Source: an uncultured bacterium
Lineage (GTDB): Bacteria; Patescibacteriota; Saccharimonadia; Saccharimonadales; Saccharimonadaceae
Direction of reading: 5' to 3'
Length of the DNA: 64,000 nucleotides
Assembly (NCBI GenBank): GCA_903899655.1
Contig: CAIUKF010000010.1
Span: 62,001 to 126,000 of the forward strand
Part shown: positions 1 to 7,721 of the stretch, in pieces
Position numbering within the stretch: position 1 is the first letter of the stretch
Layout: every line of letters starts with the position of its first letter
Program-made: the position numbers and the translations under genes
The notes under the pieces: generated by a model
Told to the model about the DNA's origin: nothing
The model's database searches: none
The model's input: the letters and a program-made list of their open reading frames with translations, nothing else

Positions 1-1
1 T

Positions 2-394
2 ATTGGTGAAACCTTTGGATTTGTTGGTTTGTTGACAGTTTTGGCGCTATTTACGGCTTTGTTGATGCGACTTTTAAAATTAATGGATCATCTGGTTGAT
101 GTCAGATTGAAATTATTGATTGCAGGCACTTTCGGTTGGTTTGGTTCTCATGTTATGCTAAATGTAGCATCGATGGTCGGAGTGATTCCATTAACTGGGA
201 TTACGCTACCTTTGCTAAGTTTTGGTGGTACTAGTTTGATATTCATTGCAGCAGCGCTTGGACTAGTCTTCCAGTTATCACATTACACTGTTCATCCATC
301 AAGTTTAAAGGAGGCACGATATGAAGATTCTAGCAGTCGGCGGGGGATCGGGCGGTCACGTCACACCGGTCGTAGCGGTTTTACGCGAAATTAA
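2..394 (+). CDS. ftsW: FtsW/RodA-family lipid II polymerase, C-terminal part (5' end outside window)
   Basis: Last part of a SEDS-family membrane protein; the reading frame is already open at base 2. The stretch IPLTGITLPLLSFGGTSL, near the middle of what is visible, is the conserved periplasmic loop before the final transmembrane helix of FtsW/RodA. SEDS proteins polymerise lipid II glycan strands in the cytoplasmic membrane. The murG and FtsQ-like genes just downstream make the division member FtsW more likely than RodA. The tail after the last helix is rich in Ser and Arg (SSSRRGIGRSRHTGRSG) because the frame runs 74 nt into murG, an unusually long overlap. The identity is well supported; FtsW versus RodA rests on context. 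Confidence 0.9.
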   Translation: MGETFGFVGLLTVLALFTALLMRLLKLMDHLVDVRLKLLIAGTFGWFGSHVMLNVASMVGVIPLTGITLPLLSFGGTSLIFIAAALGLVFQLSHYTVHPSSLKEARYEDSSSRRGIGRSRHTGRSGFTRN

Positions 395-1472
395 GAAAGT
401 GCATCCAAAAGCTGAAATTAGATTTTGGTGCGACAGTAAGTTTGCTGGTCAATCAAGAGCTATTATGGGTCATTTTGATCAAGATTTGCCAGTCCAAACT
501 ATTATTGGTGGCAAATTTAGACGCTATAATCACGTTTCGATGTGGCGTCAATTATTATGGCCATCAGTCGTATTGATGAACATTCGCGATGGCTTTTTAG
601 TTGGAATCGGCTTTTTACAAAGCATCGTAAAACTAATTATTTGGCGCCCAGACGTCGTTTTTACTAAGGGTGGATATGTTTGCTTGCCAGTTGGTATTGC
701 AGCGCGATTATTGGGCATCCCCCTAGTAATTCATGATTCTGATGCTCATCCAGGGCTAACGAATCGTATACTTGGCAAATGGGCGACGTTAATTGCGACT
801 GGCGCACCACTTGAATATTATTCATATCCAATTGAAAAAGCTCGATATGTTGGGATTCCAATAGCACCAGAATTTCATGAGTTTTCAGATGCAGAGCGTT
901 TAGTAGCCAAGCAAAAGTGGGGGATTAGCCCTAGCAATCCCCTAATTGTGATTACGGGTGGTGGACTGGGTGCTGGGCGTATTAATAACACAACGGCGTT
1001 AGTATTGAACGACTTATTAAAATTGGGTTCGGTTGTGTTAATATCGGGCACTAGTCAATATGACGAACTAAGATCATTGACGCCACCTGACAGTGATAGG
1101 TTTCAACTTCATTCATTTATTTCTAAGGACATGGCGTTGCTTTTGGGGGCGGCTGATGTGGTTGTGACGCGAGCTGGAGCAACGACAATACTTGAACTAG
1201 CAGCACTGGAAAAACCGACTATCTTAATACCAAATGGCAAATTAACCGGCGGGCACCAATTAAAAAATGCCGATGTTTATGTCAAAGCTAATGCGGTTAT
1301 TGTTGTCGATGAGAATAAAATGTTGGAAGAACCTGCTATTTTGGTTGATGCCATAGACGAGATTTTATCAAATCCAAACATGTCAAAAGCTATGGCTCAT
1401 AGGTTTTCAAATTTCGTGCGTCCAAATGCCGCCAAAGATGTTGCCAATATGATTATTTCAAGCGCCAAGTAG
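321..1472 (+). CDS. murG: UDP-N-acetylglucosamine--MurNAc-(pentapeptide)-PP-undecaprenol GlcNAc transferase
   Basis: Adds GlcNAc to lipid I to make lipid II on the inner face of the membrane. The N-terminal glycine loop GGGSGGH (residues 7-13) is the classic MurG signature, and the C-terminal half carries GGGLGAGRINN (about 211) and a nucleotide-sugar region RAGATTILELAALEKP (about 284-300). The length of 383 aa is slightly above the usual 350-370. The start is set by a strong Shine-Dalgarno AAAGGAGG 5 nt upstream, inside the end of ftsW, so the two genes are translationally coupled. Together with the upstream ftsW and the downstream FtsQ-like gene this is a compact dcw-type cluster. Confidence 0.96.
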   Translation: MKILAVGGGSGGHVTPVVAVLREIKKVHPKAEIRFWCDSKFAGQSRAIMGHFDQDLPVQTIIGGKFRRYNHVSMWRQLLWPSVVLMNIRDGFLVGIGFLQSIVKLIIWRPDVVFTKGGYVCLPVGIAARLLGIPLVIHDSDAHPGLTNRILGKWATLIATGAPLEYYSYPIEKARYVGIPIAPEFHEFSDAERLVAKQKWGISPSNPLIVITGGGLGAGRINNTTALVLNDLLKLGSVVLISGTSQYDELRSLTPPDSDRFQLHSFISKDMALLLGAADVVVTRAGATTILELAALEKPTILIPNGKLTGGHQLKNADVYVKANAVIVVDENKMLEEPAILVDAIDEILSNPNMSKAMAHRFSNFVRPNAAKDVANMIISSAK

Positions 1473-1493
1473 TCTATAATAGACATAAGTAAT

Positions 1494-2423
1494 ATGAATC
1501 TGTTAAAAAAGAAAAAGTCTGATATTCCCAGACGAAGATTAGTCGAAACTGACATTAAAACGTCAGCTTCTTCATCAGATATTTTTCGACGGAATCGAAC
1601 TTTAACAGGTACAACGTCAAATAATTTCGGCAGTGTTAATGCTAAAACTGACCTGGAATCATCCAGAAAACACGCGCATCATTTGGTTCGTCATCGCCGT
1701 AAAGTCTTAAGTGTACTTACGATAGTGTTGTTGTCGGCCGCAATTCTATGGATGTTGATTAGTAACTTTACGGCGACAGTGATTATTAGTGTGTCGAATG
1801 TTAAACTTGCAAAACCGATTAATTCGTCTAGGTATGTAAAGGTTATCCAGGACTATCTGGACGCTAACCCAATCAGTCGGCTGCATTTTAATCTTGATCA
1901 GGTGGCATTAACTAACTATGTATCGACAAAGTTACCAGAGGTGTCAAACGTTACCCAGCAGTATATGCTTGGGATTGGTGAAACTGGATTTGCTGTGACG
2001 CTACGTACCCCTGTCGCAGGCTGGAAAATAGGGGACAAGCAATACTACGTTGATTCAAAAGGTGTTTCGTTCGATCAAAATTATTTAGCTGCGCCAGACG
2101 TTCAGATTATCGATAACAGCGGTGCATCGCCACAGGGGAGTACTGCAATTATCAGTAACCGCTTTTTGAGCTTTGTGGGTCGTGTAGTGTCTCTTTCGGC
2201 CACCAATGGGTATACTGTTAGCCAAGCTGTCTTACCTGCTAATACGACGCGTGAGCTGGTGATAAGTGTTAAAGAGAGCAGTACCCTGGTGAAACTCTCA
2301 ATCGACCGCTCAGCAGGGGAGCAAATAGAGGATATGAGTAAGGCGCTTAAATATTTTGCAAGCCATGGTCAATCGCCCGAGTATATAGACATACGTGTCA
2401 GCGGTAAAGCATTCTACAAATAG
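1494..2423 (+). CDS. FtsQ/DivIB-like cell-division membrane protein
   Basis: A 309-aa bitopic membrane protein: a basic cytoplasmic N-terminus of about 65 residues, one transmembrane helix at about 68-90 (VLSVLTIVLLSAAILWML), and an extracellular domain of about 215 residues. Architecture and position directly after murG fit FtsQ/DivIB, the divisome scaffold that binds FtsB/FtsL. The external part lacks an obvious canonical POTRA signature, so the sequence is diverged. The gene starts 21 nt after the murG stop without a clear Shine-Dalgarno. Function is inferred from topology and gene order rather than from a diagnostic motif. Confidence 0.7.
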   Translation: MNLLKKKKSDIPRRRLVETDIKTSASSSDIFRRNRTLTGTTSNNFGSVNAKTDLESSRKHAHHLVRHRRKVLSVLTIVLLSAAILWMLISNFTATVIISVSNVKLAKPINSSRYVKVIQDYLDANPISRLHFNLDQVALTNYVSTKLPEVSNVTQQYMLGIGETGFAVTLRTPVAGWKIGDKQYYVDSKGVSFDQNYLAAPDVQIIDNSGASPQGSTAIISNRFLSFVGRVVSLSATNGYTVSQAVLPANTTRELVISVKESSTLVKLSIDRSAGEQIEDMSKALKYFASHGQSPEYIDIRVSGKAFYK

Positions 2424-3143
2424 GGCATCCCCGCTCTCCTATTTCTTGTTCTAAATTTGTTCGTAATTATTATAATATTATGCAATATGAAATAGGGTAA
2501 AAAAACATACTAAAATATACAAATAACAAAAAAGCAAATGGCATAGGCTGGGTAAGTAGGAGGGTGACAAAAAATATATCATGCTGTGGAAAACTATGAA
2601 TGTCAAATATAGCTGGTTTGGCTAATGGAATTTAGCTGTATTAATATAGCAAGGTTGTTTAGCAGTTGCGGCGTGACAATGCTAAATAAATAATTAGATG
2701 TATACAGTTACGCGTAAGTGTTTAATATATACTACCCCTACTTTTAAGTAGAAGTGCTGAATTAGCTATAAGATAAGACACATGTTAATACCTGTTTGGA
2801 TGATATATCTAATGTCGTAAAAGATATATTGTGCGACGTAAAGACTGTGTGTAGATCATGAATGTAGTTACTATTCTTTTTGTTATTTATGACCACCAAT
2901 TTTTGATTTTTAACAACCACTTTCCTGTGACTTACCCGTGCCTGGCTTCCGCGTCGTTTTGTATGCCATTGTCCTGTTTGTGTATTAATTATTGATAATT
3001 TGTAAATCATTGCATTATGCATGTTAACGGCTAATCATTGTACTGCGGCATAGTATCTACGAACTATGCGTATATTTACGCTGTTCTATATTTGTTCGTA
3101 TATTATTAAATACCCTTTTGTATATGCGTTGCCACAACTCCAC
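2424..3143. other. AT-rich gene-free stretch
   Basis: No convincing gene in about 700 bases. Two similar words, ttgttcta(a/t)atttgttcgta, occur near 2449 and 3083 in direct orientation, about 630 bp apart, suggesting a decayed insertion or duplication. A small open frame on the minus strand at 2762-3022 has no ribosome binding site and no recognisable composition and is not called as a gene. Confidence 0.5.
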
Positions 3144-3144
3144 C

Positions 3145-3692
3145 CCCCTCATTCCTCTGAATGTCCTGTTTATTTTTCACCACCGTCCACCATTCCAACA
3201 CTAATCCAACATCCTGTTTGTCTGACGCGGCAATAATAAAGTTTAGTACGCTTTGTATCCTGCGTAACTCGTTACCACTCAAACATACTCGGATAGCAAG
3301 GTGTCCTAAACTTTATTCTTCCGGTCATACAAAGGGATATTGTATTAGTATTGTTCATGTTGAACGGCTAGCGACACATCGACGCAATTCTATTGCAACT
3401 ATAGCCTTTAAAAAGTATATTTTGAGGCATCGCCAGCCACCACTACATCCCATCGTTCATCTGAGTGTCCCTTTGGCTGACCGTAAAACTAAATTACTTT
3501 ATTCATTGCTAGTCGAGGACCACCTGAACCCAATTGTTTGCTGTTCAGCAAAACAATTGGCGTGAAGGCGATCTTCACTTTATGGTACCGTCCACGCGTA
3601 CCATACAGGAAGGTCGTTCCGCAGACTACAAAGAATAAACGTAATTTAGTTTTAGCGCGTCAGACAAACAGGACATTCAGAGGAATGAGGGG
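3145..3692. repeat. ~550-bp structured element with 27-bp perfect terminal inverted repeats
   Basis: Bases 3145-3171 and 3666-3692 are perfect reverse complements (27 bp, beginning CCCCTCATTCCTCTG). A second pair containing CCTGTTTGTCTGACGCG lies just inside. The interior holds further paired words: AATAAAGTTTAG at 3235 with its complement at 3306, TAAAACTAAATTAC at about 3487 with its complement at about 3638, and local hairpins near 3535-3560 (around AATTGTTT) and 3577-3606 (around ATGGTAC). No transposase-like frame is present; the open frame at 3161-3565 looks incidental. It could be a non-autonomous (MITE-like) element or a gene for a large structured RNA. The terminal conserved blocks of RNase P RNA and tmRNA were looked for and not seen. 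Confidence 0.65.
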
Positions 3693-3737
3693 ATGGAGGG
3701 GTGGTGTATGAGATAAAAAGGATATTTGTTGACTTCC

Positions 3738-6470
3738 CTAGTGCTTTATCTGTAACGAACCGTCAGGTTCGATAGTTGCAGCGGGTTGAGTTGGTCTTGC
3801 CTGTTGGACGGGTTGAGGTGTCAGTTGAGGGTTAATTTGCGGTACATTATTATCTGTCGTCACAGCGCCAGTTGGTTTTTTGCGACGGCGGGTGCGTTTG
3901 CGTTTTGGCTTAACTACTAATTCCCCATCTGTTATAACTGTGGTGGGTAATTCACCCTGACTCTGCCCTGCTGGCTGAATGATAGTGCTGGCAATTGGGT
4001 GCATGCCGATAGGCCATTTAATAGCCTGAGCGCGCGATACAGGGGGTTTAACGCTGTCAGGTGGCCTTATTGCGGCGGCAATCTCTTGTTCGACTTCAAC
4101 ACGACTACGGCTGTAATTACGGCGAGTATTTTCGATAATCAGGGCGGTATTGTCCAATTGTGGTGTTGGTAATGTCAAGGTTGTGGCGTTGAAGGCTGGG
4201 GTTTTTTCGCCACCAATAACCATGTTGATAATAAAGTTTCGATTGTGCATTTGTAACAGATCATTTGGTTCGAATTGAGGTTCAAATTGTTTCGATAGAA
4301 TTGGAGCATCGTCAGCTGACACACGGAATGAAATGATTGTGCCGACGTTACCAAAGACGGCGTCACGGACGTTTTCGCCCATTTGGCTGATGTATTGATT
4401 GGCGACGGTTAAATTGAGGCCGTATTTGCGGGCTTCAGACAGAATTGTAGCAAATGAATCGGTCGCAAAATTTTGGAATTCGTCGACATACAGATAGAAT
4501 GGGCGGCGGTCTTCGATGCGTTCGATATCGCTGCGGCTCATTGAGGCCAACTGAATTTTAGTCACCAAAAAGGCGCCTAAAATGGCGGCGTTATCTTCAC
4601 CGATTAGGCCTTTAGATAGGTTGACGATTAATATCTTGCCTTCATCCATGATCTTGCGAATATCGAAGGTCGATTTAGGTTGGCCGATGATATTACGGAT
4701 GATTGGGTTGGCCGTAAAGGCGCCAACTTTGTTTAAGACTGGTGAAATTGCTTCGGTGACAAATTTATCGTTCCAGCTGGCAAATTCGATGTTCCAAAAG
4801 TTCAAAACGACAGTATCTTGGCAATAACCCAAGGTTTCGGCGCGGAACTTCTTATCTGTTAACATGCGTGTAATATCTAGCATAGTAGTTGATGGACGAT
4901 CCAGCAGTGCCAAAATGGTATAACGCAAAATGTATTCCAAACGTGGGCCCCAACTTTCGCCAAACATGCGTTTTAAGACGCCGATAACTTCGCTGCTGAT
5001 ATTGGTTTTTTGGCTTGGATTGGTGACTTCAAGTGGATTAAATCCAAGTGGGAAAGCGGTATCGGCCGGGTTGAAGTAAATGACATCTTTTAAGCGACTA
5101 CCAGGGATGAAACGCATGTTGTCGACGGCGAAATCTCCGTGTGGGTCGATAATGGCATAGCCATGGCCGTGGAATATGTCGCTTAGGGCTAGTAAGGCTA
5201 ACGTACCAGTTTTGCCGGCACCAGTTTGGCCGATAATATAAACGTGTCTGGATCGGTCGGATCGTAGCATGCCGAATTGTTGATTAACGCCGCGGAAGTT
5301 GGTCATGCCAAAGGCACTGATATTTTCGTCAATAGCTGGATTACCAGTGATAATTGGTAATTTTGTAGGTGGTTCGGCGCTTTTACTGCTGGCCCAGACG
5401 ACATTTGGTGTTTCGACGTTGGTGTGTGGCAAGTGAAATACACTGGCAAGCTCGGCAATATTCAGGATATAACCTTCGTCTTTGAAATCGCGTTTGCGGT
5501 ATTCAACCAAATCTTCTTTTGAAAAACTTGGAGCTGACATCTTAAAGCCATTTAGATTAGTGCTGTTGAATTGTTTGAAAGTACCAACAATCGCTTGCAT
5601 CCGCAAACGAGCATTAACGGCACTCTCCCCCAGATAAACTAGGCGAATTTTGACCTGATAACCCAATTTTGTGGCCTTTTTTTCGGCTTCGGCGATGCGG
5701 GTTTTGTCGCGTTCGGATATTTCTTTGACAGCGGTTATACCTTTTCCAGCCTCGGGTGGTTGCCACAAGGCTTGCAATAGTCCAGCAATCCAGGTTAGTC
5801 CCCCGCCATTGGTAATAATGGATGAAGATCGGCCTAGTCGGACATTTTTAATCCAACGATCTGACCATTTATGCCAATCATCGGCAATTGGACGAGCCAA
5901 GATTTGAATCCAAACCTCTTCACCGGTTGATTCAAGTTTTGCTAGAGCGCCGGTAATCCCCGCCAGTGGGTCGACTTCAAAATTTACGAAAGTTTTGATC
6001 GGTAGCATTTCGTTAACAGTCAGTGTTATCTCGGAAGAGTAAGCGATGCTATGTTGATGTTCGTGGTTAACATAATCGTCGTCGGCTAATCTGATTTGGA
6101 CGCTTGGGTATTGTGAATATATTTGGCCTTCGACGAAACTTCGTAAGCTGCGTGGCACCCAGACATAAAAACGAATTTGACCATTAATTGAGGCAATCTC
6201 AAAACTAAGGTGTTCTTGGACGCCTTCATTCAGTTTAAGCTCGTTTTTATCGCGTAAAATACCATGAAGGCTGGCAAAAAGTTGCTCGGCGGCCAACTCG
6301 CTTTTATCATTAGTCTTTGGAATTTCAAGTACAAGTAGGTCGCTGTCGACGTTTTGCATCGAATCGACGCGGCGATAATTACGCCACGTTAAGTATGACA
6401 GAATAAGTACGACTGGTAGCCAGACATACCACTGAAGAAGAAAACTAATTATAGACGATATTATGCCCAT
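3738..6470 (-). CDS. VirD4/TraD-like conjugative DNA-transfer ATPase
   Basis: A 910-aa membrane-anchored ATPase. A transmembrane segment spans about residues 7-25. A large N-terminal domain follows that is common in Patescibacteria. Walker A GQTGAGKT lies near 411 and a Walker B-type LYVDEF near 661, followed by an SEARKYGLNLTVANQY motif typical of VirD4/TraG/TrwB-family and VirB4-like ATPases. The C-terminus is proline- and lysine-rich with a basic patch (KPKRKRTRRRKK, about 855-868). Family members pump DNA or protein through type IV secretion or pilus-like machines. No relaxase or other conjugation gene is nearby, so a housekeeping role in DNA uptake or secretion is possible. It is followed by the sigma4-HARE gene in the same orientation, 48 nt away. 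Confidence 0.82.
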   Translation of the reverse strand: MGIISSIISFLLQWYVWLPVVLILSYLTWRNYRRVDSMQNVDSDLLVLEIPKTNDKSELAAEQLFASLHGILRDKNELKLNEGVQEHLSFEIASINGQIRFYVWVPRSLRSFVEGQIYSQYPSVQIRLADDDYVNHEHQHSIAYSSEITLTVNEMLPIKTFVNFEVDPLAGITGALAKLESTGEEVWIQILARPIADDWHKWSDRWIKNVRLGRSSSIITNGGGLTWIAGLLQALWQPPEAGKGITAVKEISERDKTRIAEAEKKATKLGYQVKIRLVYLGESAVNARLRMQAIVGTFKQFNSTNLNGFKMSAPSFSKEDLVEYRKRDFKDEGYILNIAELASVFHLPHTNVETPNVVWASSKSAEPPTKLPIITGNPAIDENISAFGMTNFRGVNQQFGMLRSDRSRHVYIIGQTGAGKTGTLALLALSDIFHGHGYAIIDPHGDFAVDNMRFIPGSRLKDVIYFNPADTAFPLGFNPLEVTNPSQKTNISSEVIGVLKRMFGESWGPRLEYILRYTILALLDRPSTTMLDITRMLTDKKFRAETLGYCQDTVVLNFWNIEFASWNDKFVTEAISPVLNKVGAFTANPIIRNIIGQPKSTFDIRKIMDEGKILIVNLSKGLIGEDNAAILGAFLVTKIQLASMSRSDIERIEDRRPFYLYVDEFQNFATDSFATILSEARKYGLNLTVANQYISQMGENVRDAVFGNVGTIISFRVSADDAPILSKQFEPQFEPNDLLQMHNRNFIINMVIGGEKTPAFNATTLTLPTPQLDNTALIIENTRRNYSRSRVEVEQEIAAAIRPPDSVKPPVSRAQAIKWPIGMHPIASTIIQPAGQSQGELPTTVITDGELVVKPKRKRTRRRKKPTGAVTTDNNVPQINPQLTPQPVQQARPTQPAATIEPDGSLQIKH

Positions 6471-6518
6471 GGTTACTCTTTTATTGTCTCATTGCAGGGG
6501 CAAATTGGCAAACGATTA

Positions 6519-7568
6519 TTATTTGGATTCAAGAGCGTATGTTGCCTTGGCGACACGCTTGAATTGTGGTTTGCTTTGCAAATTCAACAAAATAGTTGTT
6601 TCTTTGACTTGGCGGCTTTTTAGAACGCGTTTGACGATTTCATCACGATGTAATGGTGTATCTGATTGCTTTAAAACATCAGCGATAATGTCAGCGACTG
6701 TGCCGCGGTCAAATCCCCAACTGTTTAGAGCATAGATACCACGGCCGATTAAGACAAAGCGTGAATCTTTGATTAATTCGTTGTGGATAGCCTGAGTTGT
6801 AACGTTTTTACGCTTGAAACTACTGTCTTTGATGGATTCAGCGATTTCAGAAAAGTGCATAGGTTTGCCATTTTCAGCTAAAATAACGTAGATTTTGTCG
6901 CGAATGTTTTTTGGGTTGACGGTTGGCCATTTGACCAGTCCCCAACTGTCTTTTAGGTGTGCTAGAAGTTTTGAAACGCTAGCCAAAGCGCGGACGTGAT
7001 CGGGGTGTTCGTATGATAATTTATCGTGCAAAGCCTCGATTGTCAGTGGTTCGCCATGTTTTTTAATCGTTGTAACAATTACGTCAACTTCACCTTTTAT
7101 CTTTTTGTCATCGCCGTAATCAGCAATACCAATACTGTGATGGTAATTGTCGTTTTCGTCAATTACGGTTAGTCCAGGTGCTAGCTCGGCAATAAATGCG
7201 ACATGAGCACGTTCGCGTTGGTCGCTAGTGTTATTTAGTAAGTGGTTGGTCAGGTCTTGGACACGAGCAATACGGCCTAATTCAACCAAATTACGTACCA
7301 AAACTTTTTCAAGGCTGTTGACTGTTTGAACTTTGCCACTGGCAGTAGCTGCCTTTAGTTTAGTTAAGATAGCTTTTTCAAGTTGGCGAACACGCTCGCG
7401 GGTAATACCTAATAACTCGCCGATTTGTTCGAGTGTTTCACGGCGATCATACAGACCGAAACGACGAGTGATAATCTCGCGTTCACGCTCTTGATCAATG
7501 ATGTTTAGAATTTCTTTGACACTGGCCTGTAGGTCAATCTTTGGTTCGTTTTCGGTTGTATTGTTCAT
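6519..7568 (-). CDS. sigma-70 region 4 / HARE-HTH domain transcription regulator
   Basis: 349 aa. Residues about 30-80 (DQEREREIITRRFGLYD...ITRERVRQLE) form a sigma-70 region-4 helix-turn-helix with the characteristic TRERVRQLE. The C-terminal half has two winged-helix units, about 222-282 (RDKIYVILAENGKPMHFSEI...GRGIYAL) and about 288-348. The first matches the HARE-HTH fold known from the RNA polymerase delta subunit. Sigma region 2 is absent, so it cannot act as a complete sigma factor. A role as an RNA polymerase-associated or DNA-binding regulator is inferred. It lies upstream of, and co-oriented with, the TraD-like ATPase and downstream of topA. Confidence 0.75.
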   Translation of the reverse strand: MNNTTENEPKIDLQASVKEILNIIDQEREREIITRRFGLYDRRETLEQIGELLGITRERVRQLEKAILTKLKAATASGKVQTVNSLEKVLVRNLVELGRIARVQDLTNHLLNNTSDQRERAHVAFIAELAPGLTVIDENDNYHHSIGIADYGDDKKIKGEVDVIVTTIKKHGEPLTIEALHDKLSYEHPDHVRALASVSKLLAHLKDSWGLVKWPTVNPKNIRDKIYVILAENGKPMHFSEIAESIKDSSFKRKNVTTQAIHNELIKDSRFVLIGRGIYALNSWGFDRGTVADIIADVLKQSDTPLHRDEIVKRVLKSRQVKETTILLNLQSKPQFKRVAKATYALESK

Positions 7569-7721
7569 AGCTTAATTTACTCTCTGCCCACTGGTAACAT
7601 GTATTTCTATAAGATATACATTAGATTATAAAATAATATTTTTAAAATGTCAAACATTTTGTATACTGCACTCATTATAGCATGAAGTAGACATGTTATG
7701 TAAATAGTGGTCTGAGACTTT

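Noticed and set aside
2762-3022. 86-codon open frame on the minus strand
   Set aside because: No ribosome binding site, no family-like composition, in an AT-rich gap.
3161-3565. 134-codon open frame inside the inverted-repeat element
   Set aside because: Starts in the terminal repeat and spans several hairpins; composition looks random.
3145-3692. RNase P RNA or tmRNA
   Set aside because: The conserved RNase P core words and the tmRNA 5'/3' ends with CCA are not present on either strand.
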